Assembly: GCF_010731775.1 (NCBI RefSeq)
Contig: NZ_AP022590.1
Span: 5,146,001-5,210,000, forward strand
Origin: Mycobacterium mantenii
Lineage (GTDB): Bacteria; Actinomycetota; Actinomycetes; Mycobacteriales; Mycobacteriaceae
Reading direction: 5' to 3'
DNA length: 64,000 nt
Each line of letters begins with the position of its first letter. Position 1 is the stretch's first letter. The notes below the pieces were generated by a model. It searched no databases, was not told where the DNA came from, and worked only from the letters and a program-made list of their open reading frames with translations. The position numbers were made by a program, and so were the translations under genes. Below, in pieces: positions 1 through 11,282 of this stretch.

Positions 1-198
1 CGGGCGATCGCCGAGGTGATCGGCCGCCGCCTCGGTCTACCCGCCGAGCCCGCCCCGGCCGAGAGCTTCGGACCGCTCGGCCCCATCTCGGCCGCCGACC
101 AGCCCTCGTCCAGCGCGCTGACCCGCCAACGATTCAGCTGGAAGCCGACCGGTCCAAGCCTGCTCGAAGACCTGGAGACTGGTGCCTACGCCGAGTAG
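1..198 (+). CDS. C-terminal end of an NAD-dependent epimerase/dehydratase-like protein (partial)
   Basis: An open frame runs from the window edge to TAG at 196-198, giving the last 65 residues. The tail contains 'FSWKPTGPSLLEDLETGAY', a pattern typical of the C-terminus of extended short-chain dehydrogenases/epimerases (W-x-PTGPxLLEDL-x-x-G-Y). The Rossmann core lies outside the window, so substrate and function cannot be judged. In H37Rv the neighbour of Rv3572 is fadE34 (Rv3573c); this tail does not look like an acyl-CoA dehydrogenase, so the cluster boundary differs here. Family assignment is by pattern only. Confidence 0.55.
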   Translation, partial: RAIAEVIGRRLGLPAEPAPAESFGPLGPISAADQPSSSALTRQRFSWKPTGPSLLEDLETGAYAE

Positions 199-201
199 GG
201 G

Positions 202-735
202 TCAGGAGAACGTGGTCACCGCGCAGGTGCTCGGGGACGTGATGTTGACCCCGGAGTAGACCACCTGGATGTGGGTGCACGCGATGACGTTGTTGTCCGT
301 CTTGGGCTGGCCCGTCTGCCAATCGGTGGAGTCGATGCGCCCGTGCGTCTGGTACTTCTCCGGCGGGCCCTCGCCCATGTAGATCGTGGTGATCTCGTCG
401 GAACCCATCGACTTGTGCACCCGCTCATACTGGTCGTCGGCGTGCGCATCGAGGTAGGCCAACCGGTTCGAGGACCGGATCTCGGTGGTTTGCCGGGCCC
501 ACAGCCCGGGCGGGAAGCCGGTCACCCCGTCCGGCGTCAGCATGTCGGCCCCGGCGGTGAAGTCGCAATGGCCGTCGGCCTTGAAGCAGTTGAGGATGGC
601 CCGCGTCTCCAGCTGGTTGGGTCCGTCCAACGGGAACAGCGTGGTGGCGGTGTTGCTCGCCGCCGCGCACACACCGGCCGGCAGAAACATCGGCAGCACT
701 GCGACGACCGCGAATCCCGATACCAGCCGCATCAT
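202..735 (-). CDS. Secreted protein of unknown function, Rv3572-like
   Basis: 177 residues with a clear Sec signal peptide: short N-terminus with one Arg, hydrophobic core of about 18 residues and an Ala-rich cleavage zone near residue 25 (VCAAAS). The mature part has four Cys (NCFKADGHC, ACTH, STCAV) that could form two disulfides, and no recognisable enzyme motif. Two adjacent ATGs (735 and 732) follow a GGGGAG ribosome binding site. It lies 45 bases downstream of kshB on the same strand, the position of Rv3572 in M. tuberculosis, and may be co-transcribed with it. The role is unknown. Confidence 0.75.
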   Translation of the reverse strand: MMRLVSGFAVVAVLPMFLPAGVCAAASNTATTLFPLDGPNQLETRAILNCFKADGHCDFTAGADMLTPDGVTGFPPGLWARQTTEIRSSNRLAYLDAHADDQYERVHKSMGSDEITTIYMGEGPPEKYQTHGRIDSTDWQTGQPKTDNNVIACTHIQVVYSGVNITSPSTCAVTTFS

Positions 736-780
736 CGATGCTCCCCTTCGCTCCGACCCCAGGGTGAACTTAACCCGCGA

Positions 781-1863
781 CTACTCGTCGTAGGTGACTT
801 CTACCGAATCAGATTCGGGGTGAGATTGACAGGCCAGGATCAGGCCCTCGTCGAGATCCTGCTGCTCGAGCACGTCGTTGACTTCCATGCTCACCTTGCC
901 GCCGCGCAACGTGCAGGCACACGCACCGCAGTGACCCTCGCGGCAGGAGAAGGGCGCGTCGAGGCCCTTGGCCAGCAGCACATCGAGCAACTTGGCGTTG
1001 CGCGGCCACGACACGGTGTGGGTTTCGCCGTCGAGTTCCACCACCGCGGTCGCCGGCGGCTCGTCACCCTCCGGGGTGTCCTCGATCTTCACCGCCGCGA
1101 ACGGATCGGAGTCCAGCGACTTGAACACTTCGATATGGATCTGCGGCGCAGGAACTTTCAGCGTTTCCAGCGCTTCTTTCGCTGAATCCATGAAGGCGCC
1201 CGGGCCGCAGATGTAGACGGGCCGATCCGTGTAGGGGGCGGCCAGCTTGGCCAGCGCGGTCACGCCGGGCAGGCCCTGCAGCGATTCCAGCCAGTGGAGC
1301 ACCGTCAGCCGGTCGGGATATTTGGCGGACAGCTCGCGCAGCGCGTCGGCGAAGATCACCGAGCGGTCGTCGCGGTTGGCGTAGACCAGCGTCACCTGCC
1401 CGCCGCCCTCGGCCAGCGCCGACTTGCAGATCGACATGATCGGGGTGATCCCACTGCCCGCGGCCATCAGCAGGAAGTCGTCGCCCAGCGTTTTGGGCAC
1501 GAAGTTGCCGGACGGGGCCAGCACGTGGATCCGCATGCCCTTGTGCGCGTGGTCGCACAGCCAGTTGGACGCGTAACCGTCCGCCGTGCGTTTGACCGTG
1601 ACCGTGAGCGCATCGCCGGTGAACGGCGAGCTGCACAACGAATAGCAGCGGGCCACCGACCCGGTGCGCTCGCTGGGAACGCGCAGCGTCAAGAACTGGC
1701 CCGGCGCGTACCGGAGCCGCTCGGGCGGGATGTCGGGGTCTCCGGCGTCGTCCGGTACCGCGAACACCAGCGACCGCGCGTCGTCGGTCTCGTCGATGAC
1801 CTCGGCGACCTGCAGTTCAAGGACGTGGTCACCGAGTGGCTCGTCGGGAATCGCCTCGGTCAA
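781..1863 (-). CDS. kshB: KshB, reductase component of 3-ketosteroid 9-alpha-hydroxylase
   Basis: This ferredoxin-NADH reductase passes electrons to the Rieske oxygenase KshA (44114-45295), which hydroxylates C9 of androst-1,4-diene-3,17-dione and so opens ring B. An N-terminal FAD domain carries 'RCYSLCSSP', an NADH domain follows with 'GSGITPIMS' and 'YICGPGAFMD', and the C-terminus has a plant-type 2Fe-2S motif 'CREGHCGACAC' plus a distal Cys (ILACQS). I chose the TTG start at 1863 (360 residues, usual family length) because it follows AGGAAGGGA; the frame stays open upstream to 1953, but that stretch would translate through the KstR operator. It is divergent from hsaA, with two operator-like sites between. 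Confidence 0.95.
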   Translation of the reverse strand: MTEAIPDEPLGDHVLELQVAEVIDETDDARSLVFAVPDDAGDPDIPPERLRYAPGQFLTLRVPSERTGSVARCYSLCSSPFTGDALTVTVKRTADGYASNWLCDHAHKGMRIHVLAPSGNFVPKTLGDDFLLMAAGSGITPIMSICKSALAEGGGQVTLVYANRDDRSVIFADALRELSAKYPDRLTVLHWLESLQGLPGVTALAKLAAPYTDRPVYICGPGAFMDSAKEALETLKVPAPQIHIEVFKSLDSDPFAAVKIEDTPEGDEPPATAVVELDGETHTVSWPRNAKLLDVLLAKGLDAPFSCREGHCGACACTLRGGKVSMEVNDVLEQQDLDEGLILACQSHPESDSVEVTYDE

Positions 1864-1889
1864 GGCCCGTCCCTTCCTTTCGTCGCAAC

Positions 1890-1903
1890 TAGAACATGTT
1901 ACA
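1890..1903. promoter_or_regulatory. KstR operator, kshB side
   Basis: TAGAACATGTTACA fits the KstR motif TNNAACNNGTTNNA completely. It lies 27 bases upstream of the kshB start in the kshB/hsaA divergent interval. KstR is the TetR-family repressor released by 3-oxo-cholestenoyl-CoA-type ligands. Confidence 0.88.
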
Positions 1904-1957
1904 GAAAAGTGGATTCGTATCGCTACCAGCCGCAGGAATACCCTGCTCGACACAAAT

Positions 1958-1971
1958 CGGAACGTGTTCTA
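1958..1971. promoter_or_regulatory. KstR operator-like site, hsaA side
   Basis: CGGAACGTGTTCTA matches the KstR motif except for C in place of the first T. It lies 51 bases upstream of the hsaA start. With the site at 1890 it gives the divergent kshB/hsaA promoter pair one operator each, with centres about 68 bases apart. Confidence 0.75.
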
Positions 1972-2021
1972 GTCTCTGGTGTAAGTCCGCTGAGTAAGTC
2001 TGGCGCAGGAGGCAAACGTAA

Positions 2022-4983
<2,962 letters not shown>

Positions 4984-4992
4984 ATTCGGGGT

Positions 4993-5559
4993 ATGACTGC
5001 CGCGCCGATCGATCCGCGCACGTTCCGCAGCGTGCTCGGCCAGTTCTGCACCGGGATCACCATCATCACCACCGTGCACGAGGACGTTCCGGTCGGCTTC
5101 GCCTGCCAATCCTTCGCGGCGCTGTCGCTTGATCCGCCGCTGGTGCTGTTCTGCCCCACCAAGGTGTCGCGGTCGTGGAAGGCCATCGAGGCCAGCGGCC
5201 AGTTCTGCGTCAACATGCTGACCGAGCAGCAGAAGCACGTCTCGGCCCGCTTCGGCTCCAAGGAGCCCGACAAGTTCGCCGGGATCGACTGGCACCCTTC
5301 CGAACTCGGATCACCGATCATCGACGGTTCACTGGCCTACATCGACTGCACGGTGGCTTCCGCGCATGACGGCGGCGATCACTTCGTGGTTTTCGGTGCG
5401 GTGCAATCGCTTTCGGAGGCCCCCAAGATCAAGCCGCGGCCGCTGTTGTTCTATCGCGGTGAATACACCGGCATCGAACCGGACAAGACGACGCCGGCGC
5501 AGTGGCGCGACGACCTGGAAGCGTTCCTGACGACCACCACCCAGGACACCTGGCTGTAG
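4993..5559 (+). CDS. hsaB: HsaB, flavin reductase of 3-HSA hydroxylase
   Basis: NADH-dependent flavin reductase that supplies reduced FMN to HsaA. The 188 residues carry the flavin-reductase (FMN-binding split-barrel) core: 'GQFCTGITIITT', 'GFACQSFAALSLDPPLVLFC' and 'GDHFVVFGAV'. The start at 4993 lies 9 bases after hsaC, making it last in hsaADCB. In H37Rv nat follows on the same strand; here a minus-strand gene (5567-6055) separates them. Confidence 0.96.
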   Translation: MTAAPIDPRTFRSVLGQFCTGITIITTVHEDVPVGFACQSFAALSLDPPLVLFCPTKVSRSWKAIEASGQFCVNMLTEQQKHVSARFGSKEPDKFAGIDWHPSELGSPIIDGSLAYIDCTVASAHDGGDHFVVFGAVQSLSEAPKIKPRPLLFYRGEYTGIEPDKTTPAQWRDDLEAFLTTTTQDTWL

Positions 5560-5566
5560 CGGCTTG

Positions 5567-6055
5567 CTACGTGGTCGCGCCGCGCTGGGTCCCCGCGTCG
5601 CGGTGTTCGCCCGACAGGTTCACCGTGGGGGAGTTGTCCGGGATCGGCTGCTCCTGGCTCCACGCGGCGTCGCGGTCGGGGCCGACCTCGCCGGCAGCCG
5701 CGTCCTTTTCGGCCTTCACCCTCGGGTCGAGGCTCTCGGCACGCTGCCATTGCTCGTCCAGCTGTTGGCGCGAGGACGCGGCTTCCGTCTGATGCGCCGA
5801 CGCCCGGTCCTGCAGCCGGGCGGCCTCTGCCGCCTTGGCCTCGGCTTCCGCCTGCGCGGCACGTGCTTTCGCGGCCGTCTCGGCGGCCAGCGCCTCGCGG
5901 CGCTCGACCTTGGCGGTTTCCAGCTTGGCCTGTTCGCGAAGTTTCTCGGCCTCCCGCTGGTGGCGGCGCCTGGTCGCGGCGCGGGCCGCGATGACGAGCG
6001 CGGCGATCACCAGGACAGCCACAACTACGGCGATGACGATCCAGACGGTGTTCAT
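5567..6055 (-). CDS. Single-pass membrane protein with a long charged coiled coil (unknown function)
   Basis: I place the start at the ATG ending at 6055 (MNTVW...), after GGAGC, giving 162 residues; the frame is open to 6202 but that part would overlap nat. One N-terminal membrane helix (about residues 3-23, Val/Ile/Ala only) is followed by an Arg-rich stop-transfer (ATRRRHQ) and about 70 residues rich in Ala, Glu, Lys and Gln with heptad character (coiled coil), ending in a Pro/Gly-rich tail. The topology suggests a cytoplasmic coiled coil tethered to the membrane. It sits where the small gene Rv3566A lies in H37Rv. No enzyme motif. Confidence 0.8.
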   Translation of the reverse strand: MNTVWIVIAVVVAVLVIAALVIAARAATRRRHQREAEKLREQAKLETAKVERREALAAETAAKARAAQAEAEAKAAEAARLQDRASAHQTEAASSRQQLDEQWQRAESLDPRVKAEKDAAAGEVGPDRDAAWSQEQPIPDNSPTVNLSGEHRDAGTQRGATT

Positions 6056-6167
6056 GATGGGCTCCGTTGTCGGTAAGGGGAGCTCTAAGGCCCAATTCGG
6101 CGGGTTGCCGCATTCGGCACGATTGAAACCACCGCTTCGGCCCGACACCACGGGCCAGAATGGGGTC

Positions 6168-6998
6168 ATGACGCTGGATCTCGACGCGTACTTCATCCGC
6201 ATCGGCTACCGGGGCGCCGCCGAGCCGACCCTCGAGGTGCTGCAGGATCTGATGACCGCGCACACCGCCTCGATCCCGTTCGAGAACCTTGATCCGCTGA
6301 CGGGAGTGCCGGTCCACGACCTGAGCCCGGAAGCCCTGACCGACAAGCTGGTCCACCGGCGCCGCGGGGGCTACTGCTACGAGCAAAATGGGCTGATGGG
6401 CTACGCGCTCGCCGAGATCGGGTTCCGGGTGCGGCGGTTGGCCGGCCGGGTGGTGTGGATGCTGCCGCCCGACACGCCGCCCGGAGCCCAGACGCACACG
6501 GTGCTGGCGGTGACGTTCCCGGGCTCGCAGGGTTCGTTTCTGGTCGACGTCGGCTTCGGTGGCCAGACGCTGACCTCTCCCATTCGCTTGCAGACCGGGA
6601 ACGCCCAGCAGACCACACACGAGCCGTACCGGCTGAACGACCGCGGTGACGGCCTGGTCCTGCAAGCGCTGGTCCGGGGCGAATGGCAGCCGCTGTACGT
6701 ATTCGGCACCCAGACCGTGCCGCAGGTCGATCTGAAGGTGGGCAGCTGGTATGTCTCCACGCACCCGTCGTCGATATTCGTGACCGGCCTGATGGCGGCG
6801 CTGACCACCGACGACGCGCGGTACAACCTGGCCGGCCGGAACCTGACCATCCACCGCGCCGACGGTAGCGAGAAGATCCGCCTCGACGACGCGGCGGCGG
6901 TCGTCGACGTCCTCGGTGAGCGGTTCGGCATCGACGTTACGGGCATCGGCGACCGCGGAGCGCTTGAGGCGCACATCGAGCGGGTGCTCGACGCGTAG
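6168..6998 (+). CDS. nat: Arylamine N-acetyltransferase Nat
   Basis: Transfers acetyl or propionyl groups from CoA to arylamines; in mycobacteria the gene belongs to the cholesterol cluster and the enzyme can use propionyl-CoA, a product of sterol breakdown. The ATG at 6168 gives 276 residues. The Cys-His-Asp triad falls exactly where the family has it: Cys70 (RRGGYCYEQN), His110 (AQTHTV) and Asp127 (LVDVGFG). The long in-frame extension to 5835 is a shadow of the opposite-strand coiled-coil gene. Convergent with aspB. Confidence 0.97.
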   Translation: MTLDLDAYFIRIGYRGAAEPTLEVLQDLMTAHTASIPFENLDPLTGVPVHDLSPEALTDKLVHRRRGGYCYEQNGLMGYALAEIGFRVRRLAGRVVWMLPPDTPPGAQTHTVLAVTFPGSQGSFLVDVGFGGQTLTSPIRLQTGNAQQTTHEPYRLNDRGDGLVLQALVRGEWQPLYVFGTQTVPQVDLKVGSWYVSTHPSSIFVTGLMAALTTDDARYNLAGRNLTIHRADGSEKIRLDDAAAVVDVLGERFGIDVTGIGDRGALEAHIERVLDA

Positions 6999-7016
6999 GC
7001 GACCCGTCCGCCGTCG

Positions 7017-8183
7017 CTAGCGGGATGAAAGCCAGGGGCCGAGGCGGCGCACGGCTTCCTCGATGTCGTTCGTAGGGCCCGCGAAGGACAGCCGCACGAA
7101 CGAATTTCCGCGCGCGGTGTCGAAGTCGATTCCCGGTGCGATCGCAACGCCGGTCTCTTCCAACAACTTTGAGCAGAACGCGATCGAGTTGTCGGTGAAA
7201 CCCGAGACGTCGGCATATACGTAGAACGCGCCGTCGGTCGGGGCCAGCCGCTCGACGCCGATGCTGCGCAGCCCGTCGAGCACCAAGGAGCGGTTGGTCG
7301 CGTAGTGGTGCAGGTGGCCGTCGGCTTCGGCGGTCGCCTCCGGGGTGAAGGCCGCCACCGCGGCGAGTTGCGACAGCACCGGCGGGCAGATGGTGAAGTT
7401 CCCGGTGAGGCAATCCACCGCGCGGCGCAGCTCGGATGGCACCAGCAGCCAGCCCAGCCGCCAGCCGGTCATCGCGTAGTACTTCGAAAAGCTGTTGACC
7501 ACCACGGCGTTTCGCGATGTCTGCCACGCGCAGCTGGTCTGCGGAGCTCCTTGATAGACCAAACCGTGGTAGACCTCGTCGCTGATCAGCCGCGCCCCGG
7601 ACGCGTCGCACCAGGAGGCGATGGCGGCCAGCTCGGCCGGCTCGATGACCGTGCCGGTGGGGTTGGCCGGGCTTGCGACGATGACACCCTGCACCGGGGG
7701 ATCGAGCTCGGCGAGCATCTGCGCGGTCGGCTGGAAGCGGGTTTGTGGTCCGCAGGGGATTTCCACCACCTCGCATCCCAATGCCGACAGGATGTTTCGG
7801 TAGCACGGGTAGCCGGGGCTGGCCAGCGCCACCCGATCGCCGACGTCGAAGCAGGCCAGAAAGGTGAGCAGGAAGCCACCCGAGGAGCCCGTGGTGATCA
7901 CCACCGCGTCGGGTTCGACGTCGAGCCCGTGTTGGCGTTGGTAGTCCGCGGCGATCGCGGCACGCAGTTCGGGGGTGCCCAACGACACCGAGTAACCCAG
8001 CTCGTTGGAATGCACTGCGGCGGCCGCGGCCGCTCGCACCGGCTCGGGCGCTCCCACGCTGGGCTGACCCGCTGACAGGTTGACCAAGTCGCCGTGGCTG
8101 CGCTGCCGTTCCGCGGCCGCCAGCCAGACATCCATCACATAGAACGGTGGGATGCCGGCGCGCAGCGAGACACGGTCGGTCAC
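7017..8183 (-). CDS. aspB: Class I/II pyridoxal-phosphate aminotransferase AspB
   Basis: Fold-type I aminotransferase of 388 residues, corresponding to Rv3565 (annotated as an aspartate aminotransferase). Motifs: 'SPANPTGTVI' (cofactor-binding Asn), 'LISDEVYHGLVY' (Asp and Tyr contacting PLP) and 'VVNSFSKYYAMTGWRLGW' with the Schiff-base Lys. The GTG start at 8183 overlaps the TGA of fadE33 (GTGA), so it is last in a fadD3-fadE31-fadE32-fadE33-aspB operon. A role in sterol catabolism is unproven; membership rests on the operon. Confidence 0.93.
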   Translation of the reverse strand: MTDRVSLRAGIPPFYVMDVWLAAAERQRSHGDLVNLSAGQPSVGAPEPVRAAAAAAVHSNELGYSVSLGTPELRAAIAADYQRQHGLDVEPDAVVITTGSSGGFLLTFLACFDVGDRVALASPGYPCYRNILSALGCEVVEIPCGPQTRFQPTAQMLAELDPPVQGVIVASPANPTGTVIEPAELAAIASWCDASGARLISDEVYHGLVYQGAPQTSCAWQTSRNAVVVNSFSKYYAMTGWRLGWLLVPSELRRAVDCLTGNFTICPPVLSQLAAVAAFTPEATAEADGHLHHYATNRSLVLDGLRSIGVERLAPTDGAFYVYADVSGFTDNSIAFCSKLLEETGVAIAPGIDFDTARGNSFVRLSFAGPTNDIEEAVRRLGPWLSSR

Positions 8184-9130
8184 GGCGTGTTGAGTACCTC
8201 GGATTCCAGTCGCTTAAGCAGTTCTTGCGACGAATCGAGCAGGTGTGCACTGCCGTGGGCACGCTTGAAGTACAGGTGCATGTCGTGTTCCCAGGTGATC
8301 GCGATGCCGCCGTGCAGTTGGATGCCTTCGGCGGCCACGGTGTTCAGCGCCTCGGTGGCCGCAAGGCGGGCGGCTGCGGCGTTGGTGGGGGTGGGGTCAT
8401 CGCAGGCATCAGCGACGACGGCCTTCGCCGCGGCGACGGTGACGTACAGGTCGGCCATCCGGTGCTTGAGCGCCTGGAAACTACCGATCGGCCGGCCGAA
8501 TTGCTCTCGCTCCTTGGCGTATTCGACGGTTAGTTCCAGGCAGCGTTCGGCGGCGCCGATCTGCTCGGCCGCCAACAGGACGGCCGCCTTGTCCGCCAGG
8601 CCCGGGTCGGTGCCGATCGGCTCGGTTTCCTCGGCTGCCAGGCGTGCCAGGCGCCGGGTCGGGTCCATCGTGGTGACGGGCTCCGCGGCGAATCGGGTCC
8701 ACCTGCTCAGCTGTCCGTCCTCGACGGCGACCACGACGTCGGCGATGTCGCCGTTGACGACGTAGTCGGCGTCGAGCACCAGCGCGCCGATCGAGGCGCC
8801 CTCGGCCAGGCCTTCCAGCGTCGCGGCGTCCGGCTCGGTCGCGCTCAGCAGCGCCAGCTCGGCCAGCGTGGTGCCCAGCAGCGGAGAGGGCACCAGGGCG
8901 CGGCCCAGCTCCTGCAAAACGGCTGCGGCATCAGCTAATTCGCCGCCCGCGCCGCCCAACTCCTCGGGTATCACCAGCGCCGCGGCGCCGACCTGTTCGC
9001 ACAGCAGCTGCCATAGCGATTCGTCGTAGCCGCGGTCGGATTCCATGGCCGAACGCACCGCCGCCGGCGCGGCGTGCTTGGCGACCAGGGCGGCGACCGT
9101 CTCGGCCAGCATCTGCCGTTCTTCACTCAT
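8180..9130 (-). CDS. fadE33: Acyl-CoA dehydrogenase FadE33
   Basis: 316-residue acyl-CoA dehydrogenase-like subunit (Rv3564-like), shorter than homotetrameric enzymes and typical of the paired alpha2-beta2 ACADs of this cluster. The C-terminal domain 'REQFGRPIGSFQALKHRMAD' and 'EGIQLHGGIAITWEHDMHLY' are family signatures. It belongs with FadE31 and FadE32 to a set implicated in late degradation of the C/D-ring CoA thioesters. Preceded by a 56-base spacer holding a repeat-like element with a ribosome binding site (AAGGAG). Confidence 0.93.
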   Translation of the reverse strand: MSEERQMLAETVAALVAKHAAPAAVRSAMESDRGYDESLWQLLCEQVGAAALVIPEELGGAGGELADAAAVLQELGRALVPSPLLGTTLAELALLSATEPDAATLEGLAEGASIGALVLDADYVVNGDIADVVVAVEDGQLSRWTRFAAEPVTTMDPTRRLARLAAEETEPIGTDPGLADKAAVLLAAEQIGAAERCLELTVEYAKEREQFGRPIGSFQALKHRMADLYVTVAAAKAVVADACDDPTPTNAAAARLAATEALNTVAAEGIQLHGGIAITWEHDMHLYFKRAHGSAHLLDSSQELLKRLESEVLNTP

Positions 9131-9186
9131 GGGCGCCGCTCCTTCTCATCGCTTCCTCTGCATCGTCGCGGCGCGACTCATCGCAC
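9131..9186 (-). repeat. MIRU-like intergenic element between fadE32 and fadE33
   Basis: Read on the minus strand the spacer contains GACGATGCAGAGGAAGCGAT followed by GAGAAGGAGCGGCGCC just before the fadE33 ATG. Close variants occur at 20957, 38909, 46353 and 50866. The core resembles the GACGATGCAGAG...GCGATGAGG text of mycobacterial interspersed repetitive units (from memory). Here it supplies the ribosome binding site of the downstream gene. Confidence 0.6.
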
Positions 9187-10140
9187 TCATAGCGCCTCCA
9201 GCACTCGCCGCCGATGTTCCTCCGGCGTCCCCCACGCGGATCGCAGTGCCTGCACCCGCAGCAGCAACAGCGACAGGTCGTGCTCCTGGGTGAAACCGAT
9301 TGCGCCGTGGGTCTGCAGCGCCGAGCGCGCCGCCAGCAGGCCCGCCTCGGATGCGGCCGCCTTGGCCGCGCTGACGTCGCGCGGGTCCATCGTCAGGGCC
9401 GCGCCATACACGAGCGGCCGGGCCAGCTCGATGGCGATGTGCACGTCGGCGAGCTTGTGCTTGATCGCCTGGTACGAGCCGATCACCCGGCCGAACTGGG
9501 TGCGTTGCTTGGCGTAGTCGACCGCACCGTCGCGCAGCGCCTCGGCCGCCCCGATCAGCTGCGCCGCGGTCGCCAATGCGCCGAACTGGTAGGCGCGCTT
9601 GACTATTCCTTTCGGAACCTGCCAGCTTCTGCCGGTCGCGGCCACGTCGGAGAGCTTTCGGCTGGGGTCAACGGACTCGTGTACGTCACCCGGTGTCGCC
9701 TCGGTAACACCCTCCTCGGTGGCCAGCAGCACCAGACCGGCCACCTCGGCGGAGACGGCGCGCGGTGTCTGCGGCGGCAGCGCGACGGTGGCGATCAGCT
9801 CACCGGACGCCAGTGCGGCGCAGCGCTCGGCGTGATCGTCGGAGGCGAGCAAGACCGGTGCCACAGCGATGGATTCGACCACCGGCCCCGGTACGCACCA
9901 CCGCCCGAGGCGCTCGACGGCCACGACCAGGTCGACCGGATCGGCCTCGATGCCGTCGAATTTCTCCGGCACGGCCAGGGCAGTGACGCCGAGGTTGGCC
10001 AACTGCTCCCAGACCTTGCGTCCCGGTGCGGTATCTCCCGCGGACCAGGCGCGCACCGCGCCGGGCAGGTCCGCCGCGCCGAGCGCCGCGTCGATGCTGG
10101 CCGCGAAGTCGCGCTGCTGTTCGTCTAGCGCAAATTTCAC
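9187..10140 (-). CDS. fadE32: Acyl-CoA dehydrogenase FadE32
   Basis: 317-residue ACAD subunit (Rv3563-like). I set the start at GTG 10140 (MKFALDEQQRDFAAS), which overlaps the fadE31 stop as GTGA; the longer open frame to 10263 would read into fadE31 out of frame. Signatures: 'RTQFGRVIGSYQAIKHKLAD' and 'ALQTHGAIGFTQEHDLSLLL'. It probably forms mixed oligomers with FadE31 or FadE33, and FadE32 is implicated in removing carbons left after ring C opening. Confidence 0.94.
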   Translation of the reverse strand: MKFALDEQQRDFAASIDAALGAADLPGAVRAWSAGDTAPGRKVWEQLANLGVTALAVPEKFDGIEADPVDLVVAVERLGRWCVPGPVVESIAVAPVLLASDDHAERCAALASGELIATVALPPQTPRAVSAEVAGLVLLATEEGVTEATPGDVHESVDPSRKLSDVAATGRSWQVPKGIVKRAYQFGALATAAQLIGAAEALRDGAVDYAKQRTQFGRVIGSYQAIKHKLADVHIAIELARPLVYGAALTMDPRDVSAAKAAASEAGLLAARSALQTHGAIGFTQEHDLSLLLLRVQALRSAWGTPEEHRRRVLEAL

Positions 10141-11282
10141 TTCTTGCCCCCCGGCTTTTCGCGCGGCAGTCCCAGCAACCGCTCGGAGATGATGTTGCGC
10201 TGAATCTCGTTGGTGCCGGCGTAGATCGGGCCACCCAGCGCGAACAGCAGACCCTCGGTCCACCGGCTCGCGAGCTCCCCGTCGGCGGCGAGCAGATCCA
10301 GGGCGGTCTGGTGCAATTCGACGTCGAGGTCAGACCAGAACACCTTGGTCACCGACGATTCGGCGCCCAGCTCGCCGCCGAGGGCCAGCCGGGTCACCGT
10401 GCCGAAGGTCTGCAGCCGGTAGGCCTGCGCCTTGATCCAGCCGTCGGCGACCCGGTCGGCGAATGCGTCCGGTGAGCCGCTGTCCTTCCACAGCTGCACC
10501 AGCCGCTCGGCGGTGGCCAGGAAGCGGGCCGGGCTGCGCAGCGACATGCCGCGCTCGTTGCTCGAGGTGCTCATGGCCGCCCGCCAGCCCTCGTGCGGGG
10601 TGCCGATCACGTCCTCGTCGGGCACGAAGACGTCGTCGAGGAAGATCTCGCCGAAGCCGGTGTCGCCGCCCAGTTGGACGATGGGCCGGACCGTGACGCC
10701 CTTGGCCTTCAGATCGAACATGAAGTACGTCAGGCCGTTGTGCCGCTCGGCGCCGGGGTCGGAGCGGAAGAGCCCAAAACCGCTCTCGGCGAACGGCGCT
10801 CGCGAGCTCCAGATCTTCTGGCCGTTGAGCAGCCAGCCGCCGTCGGTCTGGGTGGCGGTGGAGCGCAGCGACGCCAGGTCGCTGCCGGATTCGGGCTCCG
10901 ACCACGCCTGGGCCCAGATCTCTTCCCCGCTGGCCATTTTCGGCAGGATCCGGTCGCGCTGTTCTTCGGTGCCGTGCGCGAAGAGCGTCGGCGCGAGCAT
11001 CGAGGTGCCGTTGGCGCTGGCCCGGCCCGGCGCCCCCGCCCGGAAGTACTCCTCCTCGAACACCACCCAGTGCAGCAGCGGCGCGTCGCGGCCCCCGTAC
11101 TTCTTCGGCCAGGTGATCACCGACAGGCCGGCGTCGAACAACACGCGGTCCCAATGCCGATGCTGGTCAAAGCCTTCGGCGTTGTCATACGACTTCGTCG
11201 GGATCGAATCGGCGTTGGCCGACAGGAATTCCCGCACCTCCGCCTGGAAGGCCAAGGTGTCTTCGTCCAGTTCCAGATCCAT
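10137..11282 (-). CDS. fadE31: Acyl-CoA dehydrogenase FadE31
   Basis: 381-residue acyl-CoA dehydrogenase (Rv3562-like) of full length. Visible motifs: 'WAQAWSEPESGSDLASLRS' (FAD/acyl-CoA binding), 'GWLLNGQKIWSS', and the C-terminal 'YAGTNEIQRNIISERLLGLP' loop. Probable partner subunit of FadE32/FadE33 in C/D-ring degradation. ATG at 11282 overlaps the stop of fadD3 by one base (ATGA); 4-base overlap with fadE32. Confidence 0.95.
   Translation of the reverse strand: MDLELDEDTLAFQAEVREFLSANADSIPTKSYDNAEGFDQHRHWDRVLFDAGLSVITWPKKYGGRDAPLLHWVVFEEEYFRAGAPGRASANGTSMLAPTLFAHGTEEQRDRILPKMASGEEIWAQAWSEPESGSDLASLRSTATQTDGGWLLNGQKIWSSRAPFAESGFGLFRSDPGAERHNGLTYFMFDLKAKGVTVRPIVQLGGDTGFGEIFLDDVFVPDEDVIGTPHEGWRAAMSTSSNERGMSLRSPARFLATAERLVQLWKDSGSPDAFADRVADGWIKAQAYRLQTFGTVTRLALGGELGAESSVTKVFWSDLDVELHQTALDLLAADGELASRWTEGLLFALGGPIYAGTNEIQRNIISERLLGLPREKPGGKK

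Noticed and set aside
1864..1953. N-terminal extension of KshB
   Set aside because: It would encode 30 residues unlike the family and translate the KstR operator; the TTG at 1863 has a ribosome binding site and gives the usual length.
5556..5570. Hairpin GTAGC-GGCTT-GCTAC at the hsaB stop as a terminator
   Set aside because: A 5-base stem without a T run is expected by chance in GC-rich DNA.
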